Below are positions 38,880 to 51,103 of a stretch of DNA of 60,000 nt, in pieces. Within the stretch, counting starts at the first letter, position 1. Every line of letters starts with the position of its first letter. The notes beneath the pieces are model-generated. The model was not told the origin of the DNA. It saw only the letters and a list, made by a program, of their open reading frames with translations, and made no database searches. The DNA is taken from assembly GCF_037975245.1 (NCBI RefSeq), contig NC_092573.1, forward strand, positions 23,281,265-23,341,264, in the 5' to 3' direction. The position numbers and the translations under genes were made by a program. Origin of the DNA: Apostichopus japonicus (lineage: Eukaryota; Echinodermata; Holothuroidea; Aspidochirotida; Stichopodidae).

Positions 38880-41800
38880 GACGTGATTGCGGTAATTTAG
38901 GAGCGTGAGTAATGCCCTCTCTCCCGGGGTGGTCAAGGTGCCCCAACCATAACCCCACTCGAAAAGAAAGATTCCTATTGTCATTTATGAAGGAAGACAA
39001 AGGGTGTAAACAAACACCTCAGACAACCACTGATTTATCTAGGAAATGAGAATAGTCACTTCCTTTGGAGTAATCATATTTGTAAAGTATTTTTGTAAAG
39101 TATTTGTAGAGTATATTTTTGTGTAATGATATCTTCAACCTTCTGCAAAAGGTGAATCAACTTTGCAAACAAAAGGATCTTGCTGGTATTTTTCAAAAAT
39201 TCCATTCAAAAATATCATTAAATATGTAGTCTGCACATGTAACAATTTTTCCAGTTTTAAGGCTAGGCCTACCATAAGATATACTGTAAATTTCGTTTTA
39301 TGTATTGAATCTTGAAGGAATGGAGGATAATGGTATTTGTCTGTTCTCATGTTATTGGTTCTAATGTTAAAACTAAGGACAAACCGCAACTTCACAGGGA
39401 ATAATAATAATAACAATGTTCGCATCTCATGTAGCATTTTTGAGGTTTATTGAATGTTTGCATAGCATTTTGCTGCGTGATCCTGGATAACTTATCTTTC
39501 CATACAGGAGTGATCCTGTGATTTCCCTAGCATATTCATGCACAATGCCACTGGTTAGATCTAGCAGATTTGGCAAGCTGTCAAGGCACACCTCCATGGT
39601 AACGATTTAAAGCAATTTCTTGTCCCTTTAATTTACTACTTATTCATAATCCTTAAAGCTATGATTTTAGTGCCCAAAGCCAACATTTAACAGCAAGATA
39701 GAAATATCCAAATTCATGGTTTGGGGCTGTAATTGTAAACACCGCTAAGAGAACTTTGCCAGCTGCCTCCTCGGTTTAATACAGCAATACTCTGGCTGAA
39801 CAAGGCTGTTTTTGTTTTGGTTCAGAAAAATGTGAAAAACGGGATGTATACCAAACAATATCGAACACCCAGAACTTCCGTCAAGCCGGTGGTCTTCCAA
39901 AGTGTGCTGTAGTTGCTTTTGTTGAAAACAAGTGTTATTGTCACATAAATAGCTTAATAATTTATCAGTTTTATTTTTTCAATTTTCAATATGTGCAGCA
40001 AATTGATCGCAATATCTTCTAGTAGCTTCTGTCTCATCTTGGTTTGAGCGGTTTGAAATTATATCAACCTCATAAATTCATTTTTTTTTTCTTTCTTAAT
40101 TTTTCACTCTTTGTGATTTCATCTCACCTGCCTGTGAGCAATGTACAGCAACGAGCTGAGAGGACAGAGTCTGAAGCCCCTTTCCTGTCACATCAAACTG
40201 ACAAGAATATGTCTTTATTTTGCAAATATCCGAGCAGAGTCATGTTGGACAACACTGAGAGGGGGGTTACAGAGCACATGGGTTTATAACCCCTCTCCAG
40301 GAGCAAAGACAACTAGTATTCAAGGTCAAATTCGTCATACATTCGTCTGTTAAACATTGCATCACTTTGTCATCAAATTGGCTCGTTTATGCCATCACTA
40401 ACATTGCTCATATCTACAGAGAAGCTTCAATCAACATTCTCAAAGGAATCCCTTGTTGCATTTGCAGTGTGATCATAAAACCACAAGAAAAGATGGAAAA
40501 AAAAAGGTTGTAAAAATATGAATATTAAAAAACACCAAAAGAACCCAGAAAACCGCTGTCTGTGGTGCAGTTGCCAGAAAACCAGTTTTGCTGCACGTGG
40601 GGACCTGTCCTCTAGGAAAAGAACGTGCACAAATGACATAGGCGAATAGCGTGGCAAGAGTTGTGCTCGGTCTTCGTCACCGAAGACCATGGACTACTTT
40701 TCACCCTGGGGGTTAATTTACACATTTTAAAATCGATGGGGGGTTAGGTATAATGACCTTGTTAGGTTTTTACCCCAATGCTGTCTCTTCTTGGCTTGTA
40801 CTGTCATTTTTTTTTTTTTTTTTTCATTTTTCTATTTTTTTTTTTTTGGCACATTAAAAGAATATAAATGCCGTGACGAATGCAAAAGAAAAGAAGAAAG
40901 GAAAAAGTTATCAGTTGTACAAACAATAAGGTTCACGTCAGATGTAATTTTACGGATCAGCCTGTGATTCCAAAAAAAGATTTGTCTATAATAGATGGAG
41001 GATCTCTTTACCGTCGAGGTATGCTGATACCATCTCTCTGGGTGCTAAGTTTGGCATCTTAAATCTATTTCTGATGTGAAAACTGGGACTTTTTTTTTTG
41101 ACGGAGATAAAAATAATCATTAAATCTAAACAAAGTCCCGGGGATATCACATGGAGGGAGGGAATTATGTGAACAAGCAGGTGTACATTTAAAACTTTTT
41201 TAATGTTAAGTTTGATGGCCCTGGTGAAATGAAGTGAATTTCAGAAGATGATCAGAAGAAGAAGAATAAGAAGAAAAAAAAGAATGTGACTCAAAGTGTG
41301 TGAAAATGTGAAATCAAGCAAAGACATATATGTGTTAAGTAGAACTAGCATATAGAGTATATTTATACTGCTTCATTTCATAAACAACCTAATTAAATGT
41401 TAAATCAATTCACAATTAGACAAATGCCTTTGGGGCCAAAGTATTTCTGATTAGGGATTTGAATTTTATTGAGAAAAAAAAAATAGCAAACTTGAAAAAA
41501 AAGAAGGAAGATCTGATTTTTTCCTGGCAAACTATCAAATTGAAAACAATTGTACCGGGGATATAATTAATATAATAATCAACTGTCTTGAATGACACAA
41601 AAGTAAAGTTAAGCATTACAAACTTATAATAATTGAAATTGACACAATTATAATTTGTGCGATGACTCATTATTTTACAGTTAATTCGTGTTTCCTTCGA
41701 AAGTAGTAGTCAAAAGTCAAAACCATCAACTATAGTCATTGAACTGGCTATGTACCATGCCATGTTGACAGTCACTGTTTAACTATAATGCTCTGCGTAT

Positions 41801-42780
41801 ACAAACATGTCATACACCATTCATGATATCCCAAGAATTCAGGAGTCTTTACAACTCAAAACTTTATTTGCAATCTATCTACTGACAAACTTTTTTTTAC
41901 TTTTTTTTTTTTTTTTTTGGCAATGAGTGATTTGAGAATGTTTTTTCGATGGAAGCCTAACTACAGGATGTGCACTACTGTACGTCACAAAAGGGACAGT
42001 TTGCTTAATTCGAACAAACTACCTTTTCGTAAAGCCTGCAGGATTGACACAATTCCTGCGACAGAACTTAATGAACCCCAACCAAGTTAAAGCACTTAGG
42101 GTCTTATTTTACCCGCAAAGTTGTCCAAATCTATTTGAGATGCTATCGCTGTTGTGGGACTAATCAAGTCGTTTCTGAACCTTTTTGGGTTTCCAGACTA
42201 ACAAGACTTCCTTAAATGACCAAACTGTACTAGCGAAAAAAGTGAGTCTATTAAACGGGAGACTTTATTCTGGATCACTGCCAAAACAGAAGATAGTCAC
42301 ATCCAATTTGAAAAACGTTATTACACTCAACTCCCGTTGCCTACGGCTTTTATAGACAATGACCCATACGGTGTTCGAAGCAAAATTTGTGGATGTGAAG
42401 GCGAGCGGCTTTCGGGTGTCAATTGGTCTAAAAGATAAAAGCTTTGACAGAATTTTGTCGTTTCACAAGATCTTGCCATTTTTGTTAAAAAGAATGCAAT
42501 TCCAAAATCAAAGCTGATCGTAATGCAACATGTTCCACTTTCTGAACTTCACAATTAACTTTCCTTTGGTTATAGCATTAATAAATCATAAAAAAGTATA
42601 CTTGTCCTTCAAAGAGGCATCTACCTGTATTCACTACATACGCTACATTAAAACCCTCAAACTTATTCTTGGAGACTATATCAGTGACTGCGAAAACCTT
42701 TCCAGCAAAGCCCGGTCTTCCAGGATATCTAGACCCTATTTGGGTTACCAGCAACATTTCAACATTGGGTCCCTTACAAC

Positions 42781-42799
42781 AGAGAGAGAGAGAGAGAGA
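42781..42799. repeat. GA microsatellite
   Basis: A run of AG dinucleotides about 170 bases before the hAT element. Confidence 0.9.
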
Positions 42800-42970
42800 C
42801 TAAAGCCTTGTACTAGGTTTTTTTTTCTGTCTGGCAAAGGCACTCCGATATGTATATATGTGACTGTAATGGCCTGATACCATACGTCCCGATTATCCAC
42901 TACTCATATCACAGTCTCTTAGCGTTTCATTTTGGGATTATGAACAAATTCGGGGGGGGGGGGGGAAATA

Positions 42971-42978
42971 CCTCACAC
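42971..42978. repeat. Target-site duplication, left copy (CCTCACAC)
   Basis: Eight bases identical to 44617-44624 directly flank the inverted termini of the hAT element. An 8-bp duplication is diagnostic of hAT-superfamily insertion. Confidence 0.93.
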
Positions 42979-43057
42979 TAGGGTTGGGCGATATTTGCTT
43001 TTTAATGTCACGATAAATAGTTCAAAAATTATCGCGATATTTCGATAATTTTTTCTT

Positions 43058-43095
43058 GTTGTTTTTAGTGTGTTCGCGAACACACTAAAAACAAC
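43058..43095. repeat. Perfect 38-bp palindrome inside the hAT element
   Basis: GTTGTTTTTAGTGTGTTCG is followed at once by its exact reverse complement with no spacer (centre between 43076 and 43077). It could be a scar of nested termini or a cruciform-forming site. Confidence 0.95.
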
Positions 43096-43170
43096 TGCCG
43101 ATTTCCCACCAGTGTTTTCGCGCAGCAAACACACCGAGCATAATGGCGTGGGGTTCAGAGCCCGCCTTAG

Positions 43171-43230
43171 AGCCCCGTTGGGGTCAAGGGGTGGAACCCC
43201 TTGGGGGGTCCAGGGGCGAAGGCCCCCGGA
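43171..43230. repeat. GC-rich hairpin cluster inside the hAT element
   Basis: Successive small hairpins are visible: CCCC-GTT-GGGG (43173-43183), CAAGGGG-TGGAA-CCCCTTG (43185-43203), and a GGGGCGAAGGCCCC-type stem near 43213-43226. The base composition contrasts sharply with the AT-rich rest of the element, so this may be a captured or nested sequence. Confidence 0.75.
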
Positions 43231-44616
43231 AAAGTTAAGTATTTTTGCGTGTCTGGCGATAAAAAAATCGCAATTGAGGATTCAAAATACTGACTAACTT
43301 TATAAATTTAAATTGTCACGAAACTGATGAAAGTTTTAAAATGACAAGTTAGAGTAGCTATATTATGTGATAAAATGAAAAGAGAATTAATCTGTCTTAC
43401 AATCTTTATAAAGTTTAACTTACAAAACTGTCGATATTATGAAATAAACTACGTTCCGCAAAGCCCCGTTTCTAGACTGCCTAACAATCAGTTTACAACT
43501 GCAGTGTTTAACCGTACTTAAATATCACGGTAGGCTACAATGTGCTTCAAATTTTCTCAGGTACCTTGCAAAACAACCCCCCTGTCTAACACCTGTTTGT
43601 TAACATTTTTGGCACGGTTCCAAAAAACTTTTCATGGAGTAAACTTTTTTGGCTCCACTCTAGAATTAATTAGGTCAGTCAGTAAAGGATCCGTAAAGTT
43701 ATGCGAAATATTATCTTAGACGTTCAAGGAAAGTAGGTAAATATCCCCGTAACATTAAGGTAAGTAAAACACACCTCAAGCCAACCGACTCCTCCGCATG
43801 AACAAAACAATCTATTCCCCATGATACACAAGACACAGTCTATACCATACAGACATACTGTAGCATGATATCAAGGCCCTAATAGCTACAGTATGGCCAT
43901 CTTTATGAAAGTAAACCTTGTAATTCCATGTTTTAGGCCACCAGGCGTGATTAACTTAATGCTAAATATTGTTTCCATGTCCTTGCAGAAATCGTCAACT
44001 TCGCAAAATACAATTAGTTGTGTTTTTGTTGTTACCTGAGATCCGTAACCGACGAAGTGGTTAGGCTATTTACTACACACTTAACTATGGTAGGATATTA
44101 TTATTATTATTTTTTTTTTGGAAATTCTAGAAAATACTTTCTTTCCCCCGCTTTACACCAAATGTGGTCTTCTGGTTTTTTCATAAATGGATGTACTAGA
44201 GCCTGTTTACATGACACTTGTTGAATTTAGCACGATATGCCAGTTTCGCATGAATTTTTCGAAAGTATTTTGCTCGATCTTTCGTAAAATTAGAAAGGTG
44301 TACCAACTTACTTTTCGTACACAGTTGGTAATTTACTGATTTTCAGAGTTTTGTTCTCTATACAGTCAATGTTGTAAAGAACGGGTTTTTACGAAGTTCA
44401 AAAGTCAGTAAATGAAGTTGATAAAATATTTCTTTTCAACTTTCTTAACCATGGAATGCTAGAATAACATTTACACATAAAACGGAGAATTTTTTTTCTA
44501 CATATTTCAAATTTCTTTCACAAGAAATTATCGTCATTTGTTCAATCCTCAAAAAATATCGTCTTGAAAAAAAATTATCACGATAATAATAATTTTCGAT
44601 ATATCGCCCAACCCTA

Positions 44617-44624
44617 CCTCACAC
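44617..44624. repeat. Target-site duplication, right copy (CCTCACAC)
   Basis: Matches 42971-42978 exactly and directly follows the right inverted terminus. Confidence 0.93.
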
Positions 44625-44774
44625 CAAACCGAACTGTGTCTATTCTGTATTGCTGAAGTAGTTTAGGTTCTGTTTAACTGTCACCCTTCGAACTATATCG
44701 CTAATATGTTTATGACATTAGATACTCTAAAGTGTTTGAAGGTAATTGCACTCTCAACACTTTCTGCACATTCT

Positions 44775-45127
44775 GAGAGAGAGACGCTTCCGGGCAATCA
44801 TGGAACCCTTTACAAAGCTGAGCTGTGATATCCTCTCAAGTCTTTATCTCTCTCTCTCACAACCTGAGAAGAAGAGAAGGGGGAAGTGGCTGGTGGGGAA
44901 GCAGCAGGGGGAAGCGGCAGGTGGGAAAACGTGGGTATGTCTTAGTATTGTCTGTAGTTTTGGGACAGTGCTGACTAGTGGATAAAAGACAGCACTGTAT
45001 TAAAACTTAATAGCAAATGAATTGCGACATTAGAAAGTTACAACCATCACTCTAGTTGAACCCAACCACATTCTCAACGGAGGGACGTCAAATGTTTATT
45101 TTCCTGTAAACTGATTAATCACACAAA
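44775..45127. repeat. 353-bp direct tandem duplication, copy 1
   Basis: Begins with a GAGAGA stretch and GACGCTTCCGGGCAATCATG and ends CTGATTAATCACACAAA. It is highly similar to copy 2 at 45128-45458, apart from a longer GGGGAAGC-rich middle and scattered single-base changes. Confidence 0.93.
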
Positions 45128-45458
45128 GAGAGTGAGACGCCTCCGGGCAATCATGGAACCCTTTACAAAACTAAGCTGTGATATCGTCTCAAGTCTTTCT
45201 CTCTCTCTCACAACCTGAACAGAAGAGGAGAGGGGGGAAAGCGGCAGGTGGGGAAACGTGGGTAAGTCTAAGTATTGTCTGTAGTTTGGGACAGTGTTGA
45301 CTAGTGGAAAAAAGACAGCACTGTATTAAAACTTAATTAATAGCAAATGAATTGCGACATTAGAAAGTTACCACCATCACTCTAGTTGAACCCAACCACA
45401 TTCTCAACGGAGGGAACGTCAAATGTTTATTTTCCTGTAAACTGATTAATCACACAAA
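45128..45458. repeat. 353-bp direct tandem duplication, copy 2 (331 bp)
   Basis: Starts GAGAGTGAGACGCCTCCGGG and ends with the same CTGATTAATCACACAAA as copy 1. It is about 22 bases shorter, mainly from loss in the purine-rich middle near 45220-45250, and has a four-base TTAA gain near 45336. The high identity points to a recent duplication. Confidence 0.93.
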
Positions 45459-45703
45459 TTATAAACATGCAACTGTTAATAAACAATATAATCATAAGAT
45501 CATTCACATGTGTTCTGACTTCAGAGATCTGACCAGAATGAATGCGGCATTCCTTTCACTCTAGACACAGTGGAGCGAGGGGTGCAGCTGTAGTGAGGAG
45601 ACAGGTAAGTGAGGAGGGATTGTGATGTTTCACATACAAGAAGCGTTTTCATACATGTATGATCATAGTGCGCCCGGCAGAAAATATCTATCGATGATTC
45701 ATG

Positions 45704-45823
45704 GTACTGTCCCTTAGACCACGCCCACTCTGCTGTCAGTTAAACCCTTTTTTAAAGGATCGACAGTACTGTCCCCCCCCTGCCCCACTCCCCTAACCAA
45801 GCCCACTCTGCTTGACAGTTAAG
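45704..45823. repeat. Short diverged tandem duplication (GTACTGTCCC ... CTGACAGTTAA)
   Basis: 'gtactgtccc', 'agcccactctgct' (or 'acgcccactctgct') and 'gacagttaa' (or 'gtcagttaa') occur in the same order at 45704-45744 and 45766-45823. The second copy contains a C-rich expansion. Confidence 0.7.
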
Positions 45824-46285
45824 CTATATATGTTTTCATGGTTCACAAGTACTTAAAAGCAGATATTAGGAGAGAAATCGCAGAGGATTTAAACTAAATC
45901 TCATCTGACAGTAAAAATTTCCCGGGTGAAAGGGTTAAGTAGAAAGCAGACATTGCAACCAAATTTGATATCTATCCATTTTAACTAACGGCCTTATAAT
46001 ACATTCACATGCCCGGTTTTTTTTTTAAACCATTTTGTTCCATTATGATGCAGGAGTAAGTCATACCATCGGTTTACGTCAGACAATGGCAACTAGAGCA
46101 GCCCCTTCACGTATATCTCTCGTGGAAAAAGGGCTTTTCTCTTTCCTTGAAAGAGGAGTACTATAAGAGATTTCACAATGACGCATTCATCCCAAAAGGG
46201 GAGCGACGAGGTATTCCTCCCTGTTTACCTGAGAAAATGGAAACTACTTGGATCCCCATTAGAGGTACCCTTTTAAAACTTGTGA

Positions 46286-46486
46286 TGGACATATGAGCTT
46301 ATCCGAGCTAGTCGAGCCCATCTTCACTACACATGCCTCGTCAACAGCCGACACCGAGCAGATGCACGTATTAATAACATCCTTGAAGCCCACTCCAGCC
46401 TGCGCAGGCCATGTAGGTCAATATTCTCTACTCGGAACGAAAAACATCTCCTCAGCCTTGTGACGACATCAGACCGTGAAAGCTAG
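46286..46486 (+). pseudogene. Coding-like fragment, unrecognised; possible old 3' exon or transposon remnant
   Basis: Between an upstream TGA and a TAG at 46484-46486 the plus strand is open for 66 codons without a Met start. It reads WTYELIRASRAHLHYTCLVN and then SRHRADARINNILEAHSS, ending TTSDRES. The mixed, non-repetitive composition is more protein-like than other intron ORFs. An AATAAA occurs about 130 bases after the stop (about 46615). I recognise no family. It could be the tail of a processed pseudogene or transposon protein, or chance. Confidence 0.25.
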
Positions 46487-47434
46487 GATTTGATCGGTGG
46501 TATTAATAATAGGCAGCGACAGCCAAACAAATCTCATGAAAGAGCATCAAAATGTGAATGTTTGGCAGTTTGGAAAGAAGTCAGTTTCCTGTGTATGGTT
46601 TTTTACATAGTATTCAATAAAAAAACTTTCGTTTCACAGGACTTGCAAAGGATTAAATGCACCGATGCTTAATACTCTGTTGTAAATACAAAATATTTCT
46701 AATTAAGCTAGGCAATTAATGGAACGGCTATTCTTTTCTACTACATGTTTTCTTCCATTTCCATTGGTTTTTAGTATTTTTTTTAAGGATTTTTTTTTTA
46801 AGGAGAAACCAAAGATTAACTCTTTACAATGACACATTTTACATAAATTTGGACATTCTAAAAATGCCAATTAACCACGGATAAAATCATTCTTTTGAGT
46901 AATTTTCCCCAGCATCTGTAGGGCATCAGTGTCATCAGAGAGTACAGGTCTCTGTATGTGGGATGAGAAATGCTTATAATTTGTCTAAAACACTTGCACA
47001 CTCAATAGTAAAAGATAGTTTGTTGATGTCTTCTCTTCTGTTGCTTGAGTGGCTTCTGTTTTCTTTCTTTAATTTGGTTTTACAAGTTTGTCTCTAGCAA
47101 TATGGTCTATTTACAAAAAATGCAAAAGAGGACCGTTGTAAGTTCATTGTTTTCACCTACTGTGATGCAATAGGATATCACTCAGTCTGTGTGTTGGAGA
47201 GTCTTTGTACTGTAGGTAAACATTGTAAGACACAATATATAGTTTATCAGTCAACAGTTACAGTCAAATTAACTAAAGACAAACTTTGGAAGGATGATAG
47301 AATCAATAGTTATGATTAACTAACTTTTAAGCTGATACCTAATTCAAACATCATGTCCTTCAAACCGACCAACCAGAGGAGAAGGCCTGTACATAAACCT
47401 TCTGTGAGATATGATAATGGGTTCAAAGCTCATC

Positions 47435-47690
47435 TCAGAAGCGACACCCTGGCTTGATGACGGCATGCGATTCATTGAACTGAGGGTGAGATAATCCGAT
47501 TAACGGGACTGTGAAATCCCTACTCAAATAGCTACCAGCAAGCAAACTTCCCACCAAAGCATCCACAGCTTGTTCGTACGGTAGCAAACCGTTTTCTATA
47601 TCGCCACTGTAGAGTAATACGTATATATGCAGTACTCTTTTTGTTGGGGTTATTAAAAGCAAGCACGTGTCCAAACTCATGCAAAGAATC
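47435..47690 (-). pseudogene. Weak HExxH-containing fragment, possibly degraded metalloprotease-like
   Basis: After a cctctcacag acceptor-like site, the minus strand reads DSLHEFGHVLAFNNPNKKST with HEFGH at 47681-47667. Zinc metallopeptidases use HExxH. That frame closes about 40 codons later. A different frame then stays open with YSGDIENGLLPYEQAVDALV to a TGA at 47435. If real, this is a frameshifted remnant inside the intron. A five-residue motif can occur by chance and the rest matches no family I can name. Confidence 0.2.
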
Positions 47691-47994
47691 CTGTGAGAGG
47701 ACAGAGGCATGGTGGTCATCTTCTGGGAAATAAAGGAAATCAAGTTTTGAAGGAAACCTTAATGGCGAAAACAGATCCTACCCCCTACAGACGAATCATT
47801 AATTGACTAGAAAATCCGTAAACAATTCCATTTAACCTACACAGGCAGTAGCTGACTTGGGCTCTGTTGGCCTTGTCATAATAATTCCATGGAGATCGAA
47901 CATGTACCCTGATATTTCTAGGGTTCATTTGTTTAATAGTTCAACTGCACTTTTTTTTAAGCCAGTTAAATACAGATCTAATCATTTTTACTAC

Positions 47995-48047
47995 ATAATA
48001 TATATGTATAAACATATATACACATATATACATATACATACATATAT
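47995..48047. repeat. ATATAC/TATATG microsatellite
   Basis: Short alternating purine-pyrimidine units of the ATAC/ATAT kind. Confidence 0.85.
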
Positions 48048-51000
48048 TTTTTTATTTTGAGTTGAGTCTGATATATTTGGACGCAAAAAACTTGAATGTG
48101 ACATGATCCGGCCCTCTCAATAAGAAAACAAGTACACTTTGGGCAGATTTAACATAGTGTCAGTTTGACACTTACACTTCACATCTGATTAAATTTTCCC
48201 ATCAAGCCTGCCATTAAAATTCTTTTAAGAATTTTAACTTCAGGAAGCGGCTTTACAAGATACCTGGAGAGGGAGGGTAACTACAGAAGGAACTAGATTT
48301 AATCAGGGCCATCCTTTGCGTGTTTGTACGACCCTGGGATGATGAAGTGAAGATTCTGTACCTCTACTTTAATACTACTACTACTATGCAATCAGGTACA
48401 TATACAACAGCATAGAAGACCTTTGATTATAAATATACTCAGTTAGCTTTTGTTATTAACATCCTTGAAGTACCCTATAATCTTTTCAGCACATTTAAGA
48501 CTGTAAACAAGAGAGAGACCTCTAGAAATGGCTGAGCATTTATTCCTGTTTGCTGCCTTCTGTCATTTCTACATTTCCCAAGCACCCCCTTCCCCCATCC
48601 CTCCCCACAGCCTCCTTCTTGGATAAAGGGATCTTCTAATCATCCACACAGCTAAAAATTAGCCAAGTAATTGCAGATTCAGCTGAGAGTTCCATTATGA
48701 ATATTCTGGTCTTTTGATGAGTATAAGACCGGCAATAAATTTCAACAAAACTGGCAAAAGTTGCAGATTGTAGGTGCTTGTAAGTTGGGAAATTCAGTAT
48801 TAGTATTTCACGACGAAATTCTACCACGATTCATTTTAGTTCTTAAGTTTGGACAAACATCAACAACAAACGAGAAAAGTGAAAATAACAACCCAATCCG
48901 AAAACAAACAAAAAATAGGTTAACACAGTTTGAACCAAGTTCATCACCTGTTGTATGAAAACATTAACAAACCCATTGGATACGCCACCCATGATCTATG
49001 AGCTGAACTACATGGCAATGAATGTATTTCAACCGACTAAGTCGCGTATCTTATCTTCCACATTTCATCTACACCACAGACCAAGAACTTTCTTGCTTGA
49101 AAAAGCGGAGGAACAAAGTTCTAATTTGGGTTTCCAAACATCCTGCAAATTTTTCAGCAAGAAAGACCGCTCAACCGCTCAAAAAAAAACTCCTCGACCC
49201 TTCCATGTAGCGGTAGAGGTGACGTTTTTGTGACAAATTCTTCATTTTGGTGAGTAGTACTGACAATGATTGTATGTTTATATATATACATACCCTTCTA
49301 CTATTCAACATGAATTAAGAGTTTCTCATTTTCTTAGTCTAAGAGAACAAGCCTCAAATCACTTTTCAAATAACAGATTCAGGCCAAGCCAGGCAGGGCA
49401 ATGAATCTATCTCTACCTTGACTGTTTTCACACCACCTTCACCTTGAACTAACATAGGAGGAGAACACAGCATGAATTATTATCCAGCCACCCTCTAAAG
49501 TAATGAGCTCATTGAGATCTGCCCCGCCAAGAAGGATATCAAAAACTATTCTCTCTTTTGTCTCTCTCTTATATTTTTCTTCTGACTCTTGTCACCGGGG
49601 TGGCAGCAAGATTTACATGCACCTCTAGTATATGGGACAATCAACCCATCTTTTGGTCTCATTTATACCAAACCGCTAGGTTTTCATGATCCCGGTGTTT
49701 GTGATGTGAATTTCCGACTTTTGTGGATTGTCTTTGGTCAACATTGTTCCGATGTAAAGTTGAGTTAGTAGAGTTTAAAAGTCGGAATAAAAGTGAAGTA
49801 ATACTAAATATTCAACAACCTGTTTGCATGAAAATAGTCTACAAAATGCAAAAACAGTATACATACATTCAATCAGAAGTAATCATAACCTGACAAATTT
49901 TAGCACAGAAGATAGGTGGTGGGAAGGGGTGGGAGGGGGAAGCACAGCTTTGTGGGGTGAGGAGATGGACAAAGAGGCACTGTAAAGTGGGGAGAAAATC
50001 TGTCATCTTTAAGCACTACCCTTTGTGACTTTGGGCACAGTGTGTAAATATTTTCACTTACTATGTCAAAAATACAATAGCTACCTTTCTAAAAAAATAT
50101 ATATATATATTTTTCTTCCTAGTGATACAAAATATCTCCTAAAAAATTAATACAGACTGCAAATTAATTGAATCCATAGCATCCTTGCCCCCCCCCATAC
50201 AACAACAGATCTTCCCAAATTTTGCAATATTTACTACAAAAGCCAACTGGTAAAGACAGCAGATATTTACATAATTATCTTCACAACTGGGTTTGCAGAG
50301 AGAAAAAAACACTGGACAAGGATTAAACAATTCCTTTTGTATCAAACTGCAAGGTCGATGAAACCATCCATCGGAACGTGTTTGAAAAGATAGCTCTCTA
50401 TGTGTCAGCCAAGTGAAAAATATGGAAAAGGTGGCGGGTAAAGGAACTACCGTTGCAACACTAAACGGGAATTCATAAACCGGGTGAACGCACGTGAACC
50501 CTAATTCCAGCGGTTGCAAGGCCATGGTCTCGATAAGCCGGGTCAGAAAAGTGTAATACGTGACTTGGTTAGAGGTAAGTATGCTGATGGTGTATAACTC
50601 TTCCTTATAGCAGGTAGTACCAGCTAAACCTTGTGGCTCTAGCGTTTAAAATTTTATAGTCACAAATATACCGGAGAGATAAAACCAGTTGGTATACGAT
50701 TCATTTCGGGGGAGATTGTTTGATAAAAACTTGGGATTTACACAAGACGGCAGAGAATTGGAATAAATGATAGAGACAAGCAGAAATGCACAGACCAAAG
50801 AAAAGACTACTGTATGTTGATGTCCATAGAGCAAACCTCACATGTCTAATTTGTGGTTTAGAATAATCAAGATGAAGTCATTGTAAGATACATTTTCAAG
50901 CTTCAATAACATATTATATATTGTAAAACAGGGTAAACATTGTGATTTTTTACTGATTGTCTTCAAGAAAATATGATATGAAGTTTGGCAACAAAATCTG

Positions 51001-51103
51001 TAACTTTCCATTGATATGCACTTAGCTAACAGTACATTTGCCAAGCTATCCATAGTTTCATATAATCCTCCAAATTATTCCCAGACGTTGCAGATTATTA
51101 AAA

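Larger units (their letters stand above)
42979..44616. mobile_element. Non-autonomous hAT-superfamily DNA transposon (1,638 bp)
   Basis: The left end TAGGGTTGGGCGATAT is the exact reverse complement of the right end ATATCGCCCAACCCTA. Both are flanked by the 8-bp repeat CCTCACAC. T/CAGGGTTGGGCGATAT termini are typical of hAT elements in animals. Subterminal sequence on both sides is rich in TATCG and CGATA motifs (for example ATCGCGATATTTCGATAA on the left and TATCACGATAATAA on the right), which may be transposase binding sites. I see no transposase reading frame. The longest ORFs inside are short and unlike hAT transposase, so the element would depend on a transposase supplied from elsewhere. 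Internal features include a 38-bp palindrome and a GC-rich hairpin cluster. The perfect duplication and termini suggest a fairly recent insertion. Confidence 0.92.

Noticed and set aside
38653-39000. 115-codon minus-strand ORF across the E-box/MEF2 site
   Set aside because: No recognisable domain; the length is not surprising for the locally less AT-rich sequence.
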